Shown here: positions 45,396 to 54,607 of the stretch, in pieces
How the letters are laid out: each line of letters begins with the position of its first letter
Numbering within the stretch: position 1 is the stretch's first letter
From: Pseudomonas graminis
GTDB lineage: Bacteria > Pseudomonadota > Gammaproteobacteria > Pseudomonadales > Pseudomonadaceae
DNA length: 64,000 nucleotides
Assembly: GCF_013201545.1 (NCBI RefSeq)
Contig: NZ_CP053746.1
Span: 2,569,001-2,633,000, forward strand
Reading direction: 5' to 3'
Made by a program: the position numbers and the translations under genes
The notes under the pieces: generated by a model
The model's input: the letters and a program-made list of their open reading frames with translations, nothing else
Database searches by the model: none
What the model was told of the DNA's origin: nothing

Positions 45396-47648
45396 ATGTC
45401 GCGCCAAGCACAACCGGTTACCGCACATTCGCAGCGTTCCATCGTCAGCGCCGTCGGCGTCGCCCTTGCAGCGATGTCAGCCGCCCACATGGTGCAGGCC
45501 GCGGAACCCGCATCGGACAACGCGCTGAATCTCGGGGCCACCAACATTGACGGCGAGCGCGCCGATACGGCCTACAAGGCCGAAGAGTCGGCCTCGAAAA
45601 AGTACACCGCACCCCTGCGCGAGACGCCGAAGAGCGTCACGGTGATCCCGCAGCAAGTCATCCGCGACACCGCAGCGACGAGCCTGGCGGACGCGTTGCG
45701 CACGACCCCCGGCATTACCTTTGGTGCGGGCGAGGGCGGCAACCCGAATGCGGATCGCCCGATCATTCGTGGCTTCAACGCAGAGAGCGATGTGTTCGTC
45801 GACGGCATGCGCGACGTAGCGGCGCAGAGTCGGGAGATTTTCAACGTTGAATCCGTCGAGGTCAGCAAAGGCCCGGGCTCGGCGTTCACGGGTGCAGGTT
45901 CCACGGGTGGCAGCTTGAACCTGATCACCAAAGGCGCCCACCTGGGCGATGCCTTCAACGGCGGCTACACCTTCGGTTCGGACCAGACCCAGCGCTACAC
46001 CCTCGACGTCAACAAGCAGATGACCGACACCTCGGCCTTCCGCCTGAACCTGATGAAGCACGACTCCAACGTCGCCGGCCGCAACGATGTCGACAACAGC
46101 CGCTGGGGCGTTGCACCTTCGTTCGCGTTCGGTCTGGGCACCGACACACGGGTCAAAGTCGACTACTACCACCTGTCCACGGACGACATGCCCGACTATG
46201 GCATTCCGCTGACCAACACCACCGGCCGCAGCAAGTACGTGGTCGACAAGCCGGCCCACGTCAACGAAAACAACTTCTACGGCCTGACCGACCGCGATTA
46301 CCGCAAGAGTGTCAACGACAGCGGCACGATCCGCCTCGAACACGACCTCAACGACAACCTGACGATCTCCAACAGCTTCCGCATGTCGCGCTCGACGCTG
46401 GACTACATTGTCACCAACCCGGACGACAGCCGCGGCAACGTCGCCAGGGGCCTGGTCTCGCGCTCGGCGAAGAGCCGCAATTCCACCTCCAGCGGCTTCG
46501 TCAACCAGACCGACCTGCAAGCGAAATTCGACACCGGTTTCATTCAGCACAGCCTGGTGACCGGCCTCGAGTTTTCGTATCAGGACACCCACAACCGCGG
46601 CTACAACGTGCTCAGTGCCAGTGGCGGGACCATCGGCTCGACGTGTAACGCAGCGCTCTTGGCGTCCGGCGACTGCACCAGCCTGTCCAACCCGTCGCCG
46701 AAAGACGACTGGAACGGCACCATCACCGACAGCCAGGCGTACACCGATACCGACACCAAAACCAGTGCCGCCTACGTCTTCGACACGCTGAAATTCAACG
46801 AACAGTGGTCGTTGAACCTCGGCCTGCGTTACGACGATTACGACGTGCGCTCCAGCGGTTACAGCACCGGTGGCCGGGGCTCGGTGGCGGGCAGCTTCAA
46901 GCGTGAAAACACCAGCCAGCTGTGGAATTACCAGGTCGGCGTAACCTACAAGCCACTGCCGAACGGCAGCATCTACGCGGCGTGGTCGACGTCCAGCAAC
47001 CCGTCGGGTGAGACCAGCGGCAACGGTGGTCTGGAAATTGCGGCGAACAACGCCAACCTCGATCCGGAAAAAAACCGCAACTACGAGCTGGGCACCAAGT
47101 GGGATTTCTTCGACGATAACCTGTCGCTGACCGCCGCGCTGTTCCGCACCGAGAAGACCAACGCGCGGGTCACTGACCCTGACAACGCGACGTTCCAGGT
47201 GCTGGACGGCGAGCAGCGTGTTGATGGTCTGGAGCTGACCTACAGCGGCAACATCACCGGCAAATGGAAAGTCTACGGCGGCTACACCTACATGGAGAGT
47301 GAGATCGTCAGTGCAACCAGCAAGGCGGATGAGGGCAATCACATGCCGAGCACGCCGCGTAACAGCTTCAATTTCTGGTCGACCTACGAACTGATGCCGA
47401 AGCTGACCGTGGGCGGCGGCGCGACGTTCGTCGATTCCCGTTTCGGCAACGAAGCCAACTCGGTGGAAGTGCCGTCCTACTGGCGCTACGACGCCATGGC
47501 CACGTACGCGCTGACCAAGAACGTCGACCTGCAACTAAACGTGCAGAACCTGACCGACAAGCGTTATTACGACCAGGTCTTCACCACTCACTACGCCCAC
47601 ATGGCCGCCGGGCGTACCGCGCTGATGAGTGCCAGCTTCCACTTCTGA
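45396..47648 (+). CDS. piuA: TonB-dependent siderophore receptor PiuA
   Basis: 750 residues from the ATG at 45396, with GGGGAAGGAA upstream; a longer in-frame start lacks a signal. The signal peptide ends near residue 36 (AAMSAAHMVQA). The plug domain follows (RETPKSVTVIPQQVIRDTAATSLADALRTTPGI, then DRPIIRGF and VEVSKGPGSAFTGAGSTGG). The 22-strand barrel ends in the aromatic SASFHF expected of outer-membrane proteins. PiuA/Fiu-type receptors import catechol-type siderophores and are entry routes for siderophore-linked beta-lactams. Divergent piuC and downstream piuB fit an iron regulon. Confidence 0.94.
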   Translation: MSRQAQPVTAHSQRSIVSAVGVALAAMSAAHMVQAAEPASDNALNLGATNIDGERADTAYKAEESASKKYTAPLRETPKSVTVIPQQVIRDTAATSLADALRTTPGITFGAGEGGNPNADRPIIRGFNAESDVFVDGMRDVAAQSREIFNVESVEVSKGPGSAFTGAGSTGGSLNLITKGAHLGDAFNGGYTFGSDQTQRYTLDVNKQMTDTSAFRLNLMKHDSNVAGRNDVDNSRWGVAPSFAFGLGTDTRVKVDYYHLSTDDMPDYGIPLTNTTGRSKYVVDKPAHVNENNFYGLTDRDYRKSVNDSGTIRLEHDLNDNLTISNSFRMSRSTLDYIVTNPDDSRGNVARGLVSRSAKSRNSTSSGFVNQTDLQAKFDTGFIQHSLVTGLEFSYQDTHNRGYNVLSASGGTIGSTCNAALLASGDCTSLSNPSPKDDWNGTITDSQAYTDTDTKTSAAYVFDTLKFNEQWSLNLGLRYDDYDVRSSGYSTGGRGSVAGSFKRENTSQLWNYQVGVTYKPLPNGSIYAAWSTSSNPSGETSGNGGLEIAANNANLDPEKNRNYELGTKWDFFDDNLSLTAALFRTEKTNARVTDPDNATFQVLDGEQRVDGLELTYSGNITGKWKVYGGYTYMESEIVSATSKADEGNHMPSTPRNSFNFWSTYELMPKLTVGGGATFVDSRFGNEANSVEVPSYWRYDAMATYALTKNVDLQLNVQNLTDKRYYDQVFTTHYAHMAAGRTALMSASFHF

Positions 47649-47669
47649 TCTGAAAGCGAACCCGACACC

Positions 47670-47759
47670 TGTGGGAGCGAGCCTGCTCGCGAAGGCGGAA
47701 TCGACCGCTGGGTATCCAGCGGATGTCCCGGCCTCTTCGCGAGCAAGCTCACTCCTACA
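47670..47759. repeat. REP pair, inverted, between piuA and piuB
   Basis: TGTGGGAGCGAGCCTGCTCG at 47670 faces CGAGCAAGCTCACTCCTACA ending at 47759. The left copy has one change (GCC for GCT) from the usual core. Confidence 0.83.
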
Positions 47760-47898
47760 GGATGTAAGTTGGCCGGATGAGCGCGGGGTGTCAGGACGCG
47801 TTCACCCCACATCTTCGCATCAAGAATCAGCCACAGATGAGAATGTATGCCGTTTGTGCGCATAATGCGCGCCGTAGCGGGTGAGTGAGGTGTCGAGG

Positions 47899-50457
47899 GT
47901 GTTGAAGAAAGTCCTGTTTCAAGTGCACTGGTTCTTCGGAATCACGGCCGGTCTGGTGCTTGCCCTGATGGGGATCACTGGCGCGCTGTATTCCTTCGAG
48001 GACGAAATACTCGACGTGCTCAACCCCGATGTGTTGTTCGTGCAGCCTCAGGGGCGTCACCTGTCTCTGGCGGAAATGGTCAGCAAGGTAGAAGCCCAGG
48101 GCAAAGACACGGTGGCGATGTTTCGCATTGATGTCGACAGCGACAAGGTCGCCCAGGTCTGGTTCAAGCCCCCTCCGGGCCAGCGCCGCGGCGAGATGCA
48201 CAACTTCAACCCCTACACCGGCGCATTCACCGAGGACGCCACAGGTCAGGACTTCTTCGGCTTCATCCTTAACCTGCACCGATTCCTTGCCGCAGGGGAA
48301 TATGGCAAACAAGTCACCGCGGCCTGCACGCTTATCCTCATTTTCTTCTGCCTGTCAGGGCTGTATCTGCGCTGGCCGCGCAAGCCGCTGAACTGGCGCG
48401 TCTGGCTGACCATGGACTGGGCGAAGAAGGGACGCAGTTTCAACTGGGACCTGCATTCGGTGTTCGGCACCTGGTGCCTGATCATCTATCTGCTGCTGGC
48501 GATCACCGGGCTGATGTGGTCCTACGACTGGTTCAGCAACGGCATGACCAAGCTGATTGGCGATCCTCCCGTGGCGGGCGAACAACGCCGTGGCGGAGGG
48601 CCGCGTCCAGGTCCTGCTGTGAAAGAGGCGCCTAAGGAACAACTCACGGCGTCGGCCCCGGATTACGACGCGATCTGGCAGACCATTCAGAGCGCGGCCG
48701 GACCGGACCTCAAGACTTACAACCTGCGCATGCCTCAGGCACCGGGCCAGATGGCGACGGTGTTCTACCTCCTCAAATCCGCGCCGCACCCCCGCGCGTT
48801 GAACCAGATCACCCTCGATCCGGCCGACGGTACGCTCAAGGCAGTGTCGCGTTACACCGAGAAAAGCCTCGGCGCCCAGTTGCTCATTAGCAACTACGCG
48901 CTGCACACCGGCAGCTACTTTGGCCTGATCGGGCGCATCGTCGTGACCGTGGCCGCGTTGCTGATGCCGCTGTTCTTCATCACCGGCTGGTTGCTCTACC
49001 TGGACCGCCGACGCAAGAAGCGCGAGATCCGCAACGCCCGCGGTGACGTGTCGGCGACGACAGGCGAGCAGGGCGCGGCCTGGCTGATCGGCTTCGCCAG
49101 CCAGAGCGGATTCGCCGAGCAACTTGCCTGGCAGACGGCCAGCCAGCTGCAGACCGCCGGCGTGCCGGTGAAGGTGCAGCGTCTGGGCGACATCACCGAG
49201 CAGGACCTGCACCAGAGCCGCAACGCGCTGTTCGTCGTCAGTACCTTTGGCGACGGCGAGGCACCGGACAGCGCCCGCGGGTTCGAGCGCAAAGTGCTGG
49301 GCCGGCCGCTGGCGCTGGATAACCTCAACTACGCGGTGCTTGGGCTGGGCGATCGCCAGTATCAACAGTTCTGTGGTTTCGCTCAGCGGCTGCACGGCTG
49401 GCTGGCCGAGCGTGGCGGGCGCACGCTGTTCGCACCGGTTGAAGTGGACAGCGGTGACGGTGAAGCGCTGCAACACTGGCAACAGCAGTTGGGCCAGTTG
49501 ACGGGCTCGACGCCGACAACGGTCTGGCAAGCGCCGGAGTATCAGAACTGGACGCTGGTGGCTCGGGAATGGCTGAACCCCGGGAGCGTGGGATCGAAAG
49601 TGTTCTTGCTCGGCCTGGCGTGTGGGTCGGCGACTCGCTGGGAGGCCGGCGATCTGGTGGAGGTATTGCCGCGCAACCCGGCCTCTGCGGTCGAGCAGTT
49701 CCTGTCCGGGTTGGGTATTGCTGCCGACACGCAAGTCACCGTCGACGGCCTGAGCGAGACCCTCAGCCAAGCCTTGTCCACGCGTCAGTTGCCGGTCAAT
49801 CGCAGTCATCTGGTCGGCCTGCATGCGCAGGCATTGGTCGATGCGCTGGTGCCCCTGGCGATGCGCGAGTATTCAATCGCGTCGATTGCCGAGGACGGTG
49901 TGTTGCAGCTGATCGTGCGTCAGGAACTGCACCCCGATGGCAGTCTCGGGCTGTGTTCGGGCTGGTTGACCGAGCATGTCGCCGTGGGCGGCGCGGTCAG
50001 TGTGCGGGTGCGTCGCAACAGTGGTTTCCATCAGCCGGCCGAGTCGGTGCCGATGATTTTGATTGGCAACGGCACCGGGCTGGCAGGCCTGCGCAGCTTG
50101 CTCAAAGCGCGCGTCGTTTCAGGTGAGCAGCGCAACTGGTTGCTGTTTGGCGAGCGAAACAGGGCGCACGATTTCCACTGCGCGAACGATCTTAATGGCT
50201 GGCTGGCGAGTGGGAATCTGGCGCGTCTGGACCTCGCGTTTTCCCGGGATCAGGCGGAAAAAATCTATGTGCAGGACCGGTTGCGTGAGGCGGCTGATGA
50301 GCTGCGTCGCTGGCTGAATGAAGGCGCTGTGATTTACATCTGCGGCAGTTTGGAAGGCATGGCGGCTGGCGTGGATGAAACGTTGAACGCTCTGCTGGGT
50401 GAGGACGCGGTGCGGAAGTTGATCGAGCAGGGGCGGTATCGGCGGGATGTGTATTGA
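47899..50457 (+). CDS. piuB: PiuB, PepSY membrane protein fused to sulfite-reductase-type flavoprotein
   Basis: 852 residues from the GTG at 47899, 8 bases after GAGG; an earlier GTG at 47881 would add six residues. Residues 1-375 form a PepSY-TM module (VHWFFGITAGLVLALMGITGALYSFEDEIL, then two more membrane segments near 140-165 and 190-215, and one near 345-370). Residues 390-530 are a flavodoxin-like FMN domain (FASQSGFAEQLAWQTA, VVSTFGDGEAPDSARGFE). Residues 545-852 are a FAD/NADPH reductase domain (REYSIASI, ILIGNGTGLAGLRSLL). Likely role: inner-membrane reduction of ferric siderophore. P. aeruginosa PA4513 has the same design. Confidence 0.92.
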   Translation: MLKKVLFQVHWFFGITAGLVLALMGITGALYSFEDEILDVLNPDVLFVQPQGRHLSLAEMVSKVEAQGKDTVAMFRIDVDSDKVAQVWFKPPPGQRRGEMHNFNPYTGAFTEDATGQDFFGFILNLHRFLAAGEYGKQVTAACTLILIFFCLSGLYLRWPRKPLNWRVWLTMDWAKKGRSFNWDLHSVFGTWCLIIYLLLAITGLMWSYDWFSNGMTKLIGDPPVAGEQRRGGGPRPGPAVKEAPKEQLTASAPDYDAIWQTIQSAAGPDLKTYNLRMPQAPGQMATVFYLLKSAPHPRALNQITLDPADGTLKAVSRYTEKSLGAQLLISNYALHTGSYFGLIGRIVVTVAALLMPLFFITGWLLYLDRRRKKREIRNARGDVSATTGEQGAAWLIGFASQSGFAEQLAWQTASQLQTAGVPVKVQRLGDITEQDLHQSRNALFVVSTFGDGEAPDSARGFERKVLGRPLALDNLNYAVLGLGDRQYQQFCGFAQRLHGWLAERGGRTLFAPVEVDSGDGEALQHWQQQLGQLTGSTPTTVWQAPEYQNWTLVAREWLNPGSVGSKVFLLGLACGSATRWEAGDLVEVLPRNPASAVEQFLSGLGIAADTQVTVDGLSETLSQALSTRQLPVNRSHLVGLHAQALVDALVPLAMREYSIASIAEDGVLQLIVRQELHPDGSLGLCSGWLTEHVAVGGAVSVRVRRNSGFHQPAESVPMILIGNGTGLAGLRSLLKARVVSGEQRNWLLFGERNRAHDFHCANDLNGWLASGNLARLDLAFSRDQAEKIYVQDRLREAADELRRWLNEGAVIYICGSLEGMAAGVDETLNALLGEDAVRKLIEQGRYRRDVY

Positions 50458-50475
50458 CTCTGCCGAAGATGGAAT

Positions 50476-50583
50476 CGTGGGAGCGACCGGGGTGGCGCTC
50501 CACCTTGCTCGCAAAGACGCCTTAACATTAGCTAAATTTTCAGCGGTTGAAATGCCGTCTTCGTGAGCAAGCTCACTCCCACA
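50476..50583. repeat. Mixed REP pair, long-type left and short-type right
   Basis: The right copy (CGTGAGCAAGCTCACTCCCA) is the usual short family. The left copy starts GTGGGAGCGA but then carries CCGGGGTGGCGCTCCAC before CTTGCTCGC. It resembles the longer GAGCGA-CGGGG REP class rather than a simple insertion. Confidence 0.7.
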
Positions 50584-50605
50584 AGGACGAGGCCGCTGCA
50601 TCCAG

Positions 50606-50646
50606 CAAAAAAAGGCCGTTGCGCTCGCACGCAACGGCCTTTTCCT
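50606..50646. terminator. Bidirectional intrinsic terminator, piuB and dppF
   Basis: AAAGGCCGTTGCG and CGCAACGGCCTTT form a perfect 13-bp stem with a CTCGCA loop, with an A run on one side and a T run on the other. It serves the convergent piuB and dpp transcripts. Confidence 0.9.
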
Positions 50647-50656
50647 TACTCAACTA

Positions 50657-51631
50657 TCACGCCACAAACTGTTCCGCGTAATGGCAAGCAACCTGGCGGT
50701 TGTCGACCCAGCGCAGCTCCGGCACTTCGACGGCGCAGCGTTCGGTCGCGTACGGGCAGCGCTTGTGGAACGCGCAGCCGGACGGCGGGTTCAGCGGGTT
50801 AGGCAATTCGCCGACGATTTTGATCTTCGGCTTCGACGGGTCCGGGTGGATCGTCGGAGTCGCAGACAGCAGGGCCTGGGTGTACGGGTGCAGCGGACGG
50901 TTGTAGATCTCTTCCTTGGGACCCATTTCGGCCGGGCGACCGAGGTACATCACCAACACCGTGTCGGCGACGTGACGTACCACTGCCAGGTTATGGGAGA
51001 TGAACACGTAACCGGTGTTGAACTCTTGCTGCAGATCCATGAACAGGTTCAGCACCTGGGCCTGAATCGACACGTCGAGCGCGGAAGTCGGTTCGTCCGC
51101 CACCAGCACTTTGGGCTGCAGCATCATCGCCCGCGCCAGCGCGATACGTTGACGCTGACCGCCGGAGAACATGTGCGGGTAGCGCTGATAGTGCTCGGGA
51201 CGCAGGCCGACCTGAGCCATCATCGCCTGCACTTTCTCGCGGCGTTCTGCGGCGGAAAGGCTGGTGTTGATCAGCAGCGGCTCACCCAGTTGATCACCGA
51301 CTTTCTGCCGCGGATTGAGCGATGCGTACGGGCTCTGGAACACCATCTGCACGTCTTTGCGCAGCTGCTTGCGTTGCGCCTTGGTCGCGCCGGTGACTTC
51401 CTGGCCGGCGATTTTCAGCGAGCCCGAAGAAGGCTCTTCGATCAGCGTCAGCGCGCGGGCGAGGGTGGACTTGCCGCAGCCGGACTCACCGACCACCGCC
51501 AGGGTCTTGCCGGCTTCGAGTTCGAACGACACGCCGTTGAGCGCGCGCACGGTTGCATGGGGCTTGAACAGCCCACGGGACACATCATAGTGACGAGTAA
51601 GGTCACGAGCGGTCAGTACGATTTCGCTCAT
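50657..51631 (-). CDS. dppF: Dipeptide ABC transporter ATPase DppF
   Basis: 324 residues from the ATG at 51631, just overlapping the dppD stop. ATPase core: Walker A GESGCGKST near 47-55, signature FSGGQRQRIALARAMML, Walker B VLVADEPTSALDVS, switch ISHNLAVV. The C-terminal oligopeptide-transporter extension has the iron-sulfur-type cysteines SGCAFHKRCPYATERC, as in DppD/DppF/OppF. It is the last gene of dppA-B-C-D-F and energises dipeptide uptake with DppD. Confidence 0.94.
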   Translation of the reverse strand: MSEIVLTARDLTRHYDVSRGLFKPHATVRALNGVSFELEAGKTLAVVGESGCGKSTLARALTLIEEPSSGSLKIAGQEVTGATKAQRKQLRKDVQMVFQSPYASLNPRQKVGDQLGEPLLINTSLSAAERREKVQAMMAQVGLRPEHYQRYPHMFSGGQRQRIALARAMMLQPKVLVADEPTSALDVSIQAQVLNLFMDLQQEFNTGYVFISHNLAVVRHVADTVLVMYLGRPAEMGPKEEIYNRPLHPYTQALLSATPTIHPDPSKPKIKIVGELPNPLNPPSGCAFHKRCPYATERCAVEVPELRWVDNRQVACHYAEQFVA

Positions 51632-52599
51632 TACGCCACCTCCTGATTCAGCGGAAAGAAGCAACGCGCCAGGCTATGGGCTTTCGGGTCGAGGCCCGGG
51701 CGCTGCTGGCGGCATTTGTCCTGGACGTACGGGCAGCGCGGCGAGAGCAGGCAACCACTTGGACGGTCATAGCGACCCGGCACGATGCCCGGCAGCGTCG
51801 ACAGGCGCGCGGCGCCCATGCTGTGTTCGGGGATCGCTGCCAGCAATGCTTCGCTGTACGGGTGCGCCGGGATGTCGAACAGTTGGGGGACCTGACCCAC
51901 TTCCACCGCCTGCCCGGCATACATCACGCAGACCCGCTGAGCGGTTTCAGCCACCACCGCAAGGTCGTGGGTGATGAGCACCAGCGCCATGTCCTGCTCT
52001 TTTTGCAGAGCCAGCAGCAGGTCCATGATCTGCGCCTGAATGGTCACGTCCAGCGCGGTGGTCGGTTCGTCGGCGATCAGCAGCTTTGGCTCGCCGGCGA
52101 TGGCCATGGCGATTGCAACGCGCTGGCTCATGCCCCCCGAGAGTTGATGCGGGTAGGCGTCCAGACGCTGTGCAGCGCCCGGGATTTCAACCTTCTGCAG
52201 CAATTCCAGTGCGCGCTGATGGGCAGCACGACCAGACAGACCCAAGTGCTGCTTGAGCACTTCCTTGATCTGGAAGCCCACGGTGTAGCTCGGGTTCAGC
52301 GCGGTCATCGGGTCCTGAAAGACCATCGACATGTCTTTGCCGACGATCTTGCGACGCTGGCGTGCATTCAGCGTGAGCATGTCCTTGCCGTCGAAGACCA
52401 GAGCGTCGGCGGTGACGATGCCGGGGTGCTCGATCAGGCCCATGAGCGCCATCATGGTCACGGATTTACCCGAACCCGATTCGCCCACGATTGCCAGCAC
52501 TTCGCCCTTGTCGACGGCCAGGTCCAGGCCATCGACGACCGGGGTGGCCGTGGCGTCGCCGAAGCGCACGTTGAGGTTCTTGATGTTTAAAAGAGACAT
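51631..52599 (-). CDS. dppD: Dipeptide ABC transporter ATPase DppD
   Basis: 322 residues from the ATG at 52599; the frame opens 15 codons earlier but overlaps dppC. Walker [10 protein letters not shown] near 37-45, signature [15 protein letters not shown], Walker [15 protein letters not shown], switch ITHDLAVV. The C-terminus carries the cysteine cluster [16 protein letters not shown] shared with DppF. Directly coupled with dppF (TAATG-type overlap) and 10 bases after dppC. Confidence 0.94.
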   Translation of the reverse strand: MSLLNIKNLNVRFGDATATPVVDGLDLAVDKGEVLAIVGESGSGKSVTMMALMGLIEHPGIVTADALVFDGKDMLTLNARQRRKIVGKDMSMVFQDPMTALNPSYTVGFQIKEVLKQHLGLSGRAAHQRALELLQKVEIPGAAQRLDAYPHQLSGGMSQRVAIAMAIAGEPKLLIADEPTTALDVTIQAQIMDLLLALQKEQDMALVLITHDLAVVAETAQRVCVMYAGQAVEVGQVPQLFDIPAHPYSEALLAAIPEHSMGAARLSTLPGIVPGRYDRPSGCLLSPRCPYVQDKCRQQRPGLDPKAHSLARCFFPLNQEVA

Positions 52600-52609
52600 T
52601 CGGACGTCC

Positions 52610-53521
52610 TCAGGCGGCGTTCTTGAGTTTCGGGTCCAGCGCATCGCGCAGACCGTCGCCCATCAGGTTGATTGCCAGCACGCTGAGCAAAATGGTCAGA
52701 CCCGGGAGGCTCACCACCCACCAGGCGCGTTCGATGTAGTCGCGGGCCGAAGCGAGCATGGTGCCCCACTCAGGCGTCGGCGGTTGTACACCCAGACCCA
52801 GGAAGCCCAGCGCCGCAGCGTCGAGGATCGCCGAGGAGAAACTCAACGTGGCCTGAACGATCAGCGGCGCCATGCAGTTGGGCAGCACGGTGATGAACAT
52901 CAGGCGCGGCAGCGTTGCGCCGGCCAGACGCGCGGCGGTCACATAGTCACGGTTCAGCTCGCCCATGACCGCAGCACGGGTCAGACGCACGTACGACGGC
53001 AGCGAAACGATGGCGATGGCTATGACGGTATTGATCAGGCCAGGGCCGAGGATCGCGACGATGGCCACAGCCAGCAGCAGCGATGGCAGTGCCAGCATGA
53101 TGTCCATCAGACGCATGATGGTCGGGCCCAGGATCTTCGGGAAGAAGCCGGCCAGCAGACCCATGAGGATCCCCGGAATCAGCGACATCACCACCGACGA
53201 CAGACCGATGAGCAGCGACAGGCGCGAACCCTGGATCAGACGCGACAGCAGGTCGCGGCCCAGTTCATCGGTGCCCAAGAGAAACTGCCATTGGCCGCCT
53301 TCAAGCCAGACCGGCGGGGTCAGCAGGAAATCACGGTATTGCTCGCTCGGGTCATGGGGGGCAACCCACGGCGCGAACAGGGCGCAGAACACGATCACCA
53401 GCATGAACAAGAGGCCCGCGACGGCGCCTTTGTTCTTGGCGAAGTGCTGCCAGAACTCTTTGTAAACGGACGGGTAGAGCAGGCTTTGATCGACTGCTAC
53501 TACGGGAGTAGGTGTGCTCAT
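52610..53521 (-). CDS. dppC: Dipeptide ABC transporter permease DppC
   Basis: 303 residues. An N-terminal OppC_N segment ([42 protein letters not shown]) precedes a six-segment permease core. The EAA loop is near 190-215 ([35 protein letters not shown]) and [18 protein letters not shown] is near 80-97. It forms the membrane channel with DppB. The 11-base gap to dppB and the 10-base gap to dppD point to a single operon. Confidence 0.94.
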   Translation of the reverse strand: MSTPTPVVAVDQSLLYPSVYKEFWQHFAKNKGAVAGLLFMLVIVFCALFAPWVAPHDPSEQYRDFLLTPPVWLEGGQWQFLLGTDELGRDLLSRLIQGSRLSLLIGLSSVVMSLIPGILMGLLAGFFPKILGPTIMRLMDIMLALPSLLLAVAIVAILGPGLINTVIAIAIVSLPSYVRLTRAAVMGELNRDYVTAARLAGATLPRLMFITVLPNCMAPLIVQATLSFSSAILDAAALGFLGLGVQPPTPEWGTMLASARDYIERAWWVVSLPGLTILLSVLAINLMGDGLRDALDPKLKNAA

Positions 53522-53532
53522 AAAAAGGGATC

Positions 53533-54543
53533 TCAGCGCTGATGACGAATGCGTGGGTTGGCAAAGCCGTAGAGGATGTCCACCACGAAGTTGACCAGAA
53601 TCACCAGGCAGGCGATTAGCAGGATGCCGTTTTGCACGACAGGGTAGTCACGGGCGCCGATGGCTTCGATCAGCCACTTGCCGATGCCCGGCCAGGAGAA
53701 GATCGTTTCGGTCAGAACCGCACCGGCCAGCAGCGTGCCCACTTGCAGACCGAAAACCGTCAGCACCGGGATCAGCGCGTTGCGCAAGCCGTGAACGAAC
53801 ACCACGCGAGCCGGCGAAAGGCCCTTGGCGCGCGCCGTGCGCACGTAGTCTTCACGCAGGACTTCGAGCATCGAGGAGCGGGTCATCCGGGCGATGACCG
53901 CCAGCGGAATGGTGCCCAGCACGATGGCCGGCAGAATCAGGTGACGCAGGGCGTCCATGAACGAACCTTCTTCATCGCTGAGCAAGGTGTCGATCAGCAT
54001 GAAGCCGGTTTTCGGGGGAATGTCGTAGAGCAGGTCGATACGCCCCGATACCGGGGTCCAGCCCAGGGATACCGAGAAGAACATGATCAGGATCAGGCCC
54101 CACCAGAAGATCGGCATCGAGTACCCCGCCAGGGAGATACCCATGACCCCATGGTCGAACAGGGACCCTCGCTTCAGTGCTGCAATGACACCGGCCAGCA
54201 GCCCGAGAATGCCTGCGAAGATCAGCGCCGCAATCGACAGTTCCAGTGTTGCCGGGAACAGCGAAGTGAATTCGGACCACACGCTCGTGCGCGTACGCAG
54301 CGATTCGCCCAGGTCGCCATGGGCGAGCTTGCCGACGTAATCGATGTATTGCGCATAAAGGGGTTTGTTCAGGCCAAGACGTTCCATGGCTTGGGCGTGC
54401 ATTTCCGGATCGACCCGGCGTTCACCCATCATGACTTCGACAGGGTCGCCCGGAATCAGGCGAATCAAGGCGAAGGTCAGCAAGGTGATGCCGAAGAAGG
54501 TGGGTATGAGCAACCCCACTCGGCGAGCGATAAAACTAAACAT
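53533..54543 (-). CDS. dppB: Dipeptide ABC transporter permease DppB
   Basis: 336 residues. It starts FSFIARRVGLLIPTFFGITLLTFALIRLIPGDPV, the hallmark OppB/DppB N-terminus. Six membrane segments follow, with the EAA loop LREDYVRTARAKGLSPARVVFVHGLRNALIPVLTVFGLQ near 235-275. It pairs with DppC. It is 64 bases downstream of the dppA stop, and that gap has no obvious terminator, so read-through from dppA is likely. Confidence 0.94.
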   Translation of the reverse strand: MFSFIARRVGLLIPTFFGITLLTFALIRLIPGDPVEVMMGERRVDPEMHAQAMERLGLNKPLYAQYIDYVGKLAHGDLGESLRTRTSVWSEFTSLFPATLELSIAALIFAGILGLLAGVIAALKRGSLFDHGVMGISLAGYSMPIFWWGLILIMFFSVSLGWTPVSGRIDLLYDIPPKTGFMLIDTLLSDEEGSFMDALRHLILPAIVLGTIPLAVIARMTRSSMLEVLREDYVRTARAKGLSPARVVFVHGLRNALIPVLTVFGLQVGTLLAGAVLTETIFSWPGIGKWLIEAIGARDYPVVQNGILLIACLVILVNFVVDILYGFANPRIRHQR

Positions 54544-54607
54544 CTTCTCGTGTACCTCATCAGGTACCGGCGAGTCTCTGGGTAGCAGAGCCCGCCGGAT
54601 TCTTCTT

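Noticed and set aside
45477..47534. 685-codon open frame on the minus strand inside piuA
   Set aside because: Fully antisense to a receptor gene with signal, plug and barrel motifs; composition is Val/Arg/Gly-rich with no recognisable fold.
50476..50519. Simple 17-base insertion in a short REP
   Set aside because: The extra bases resemble the known longer REP class and form their own stem (GTGGGAGCG with CGCTCCAC), so a different REP class explains it better.
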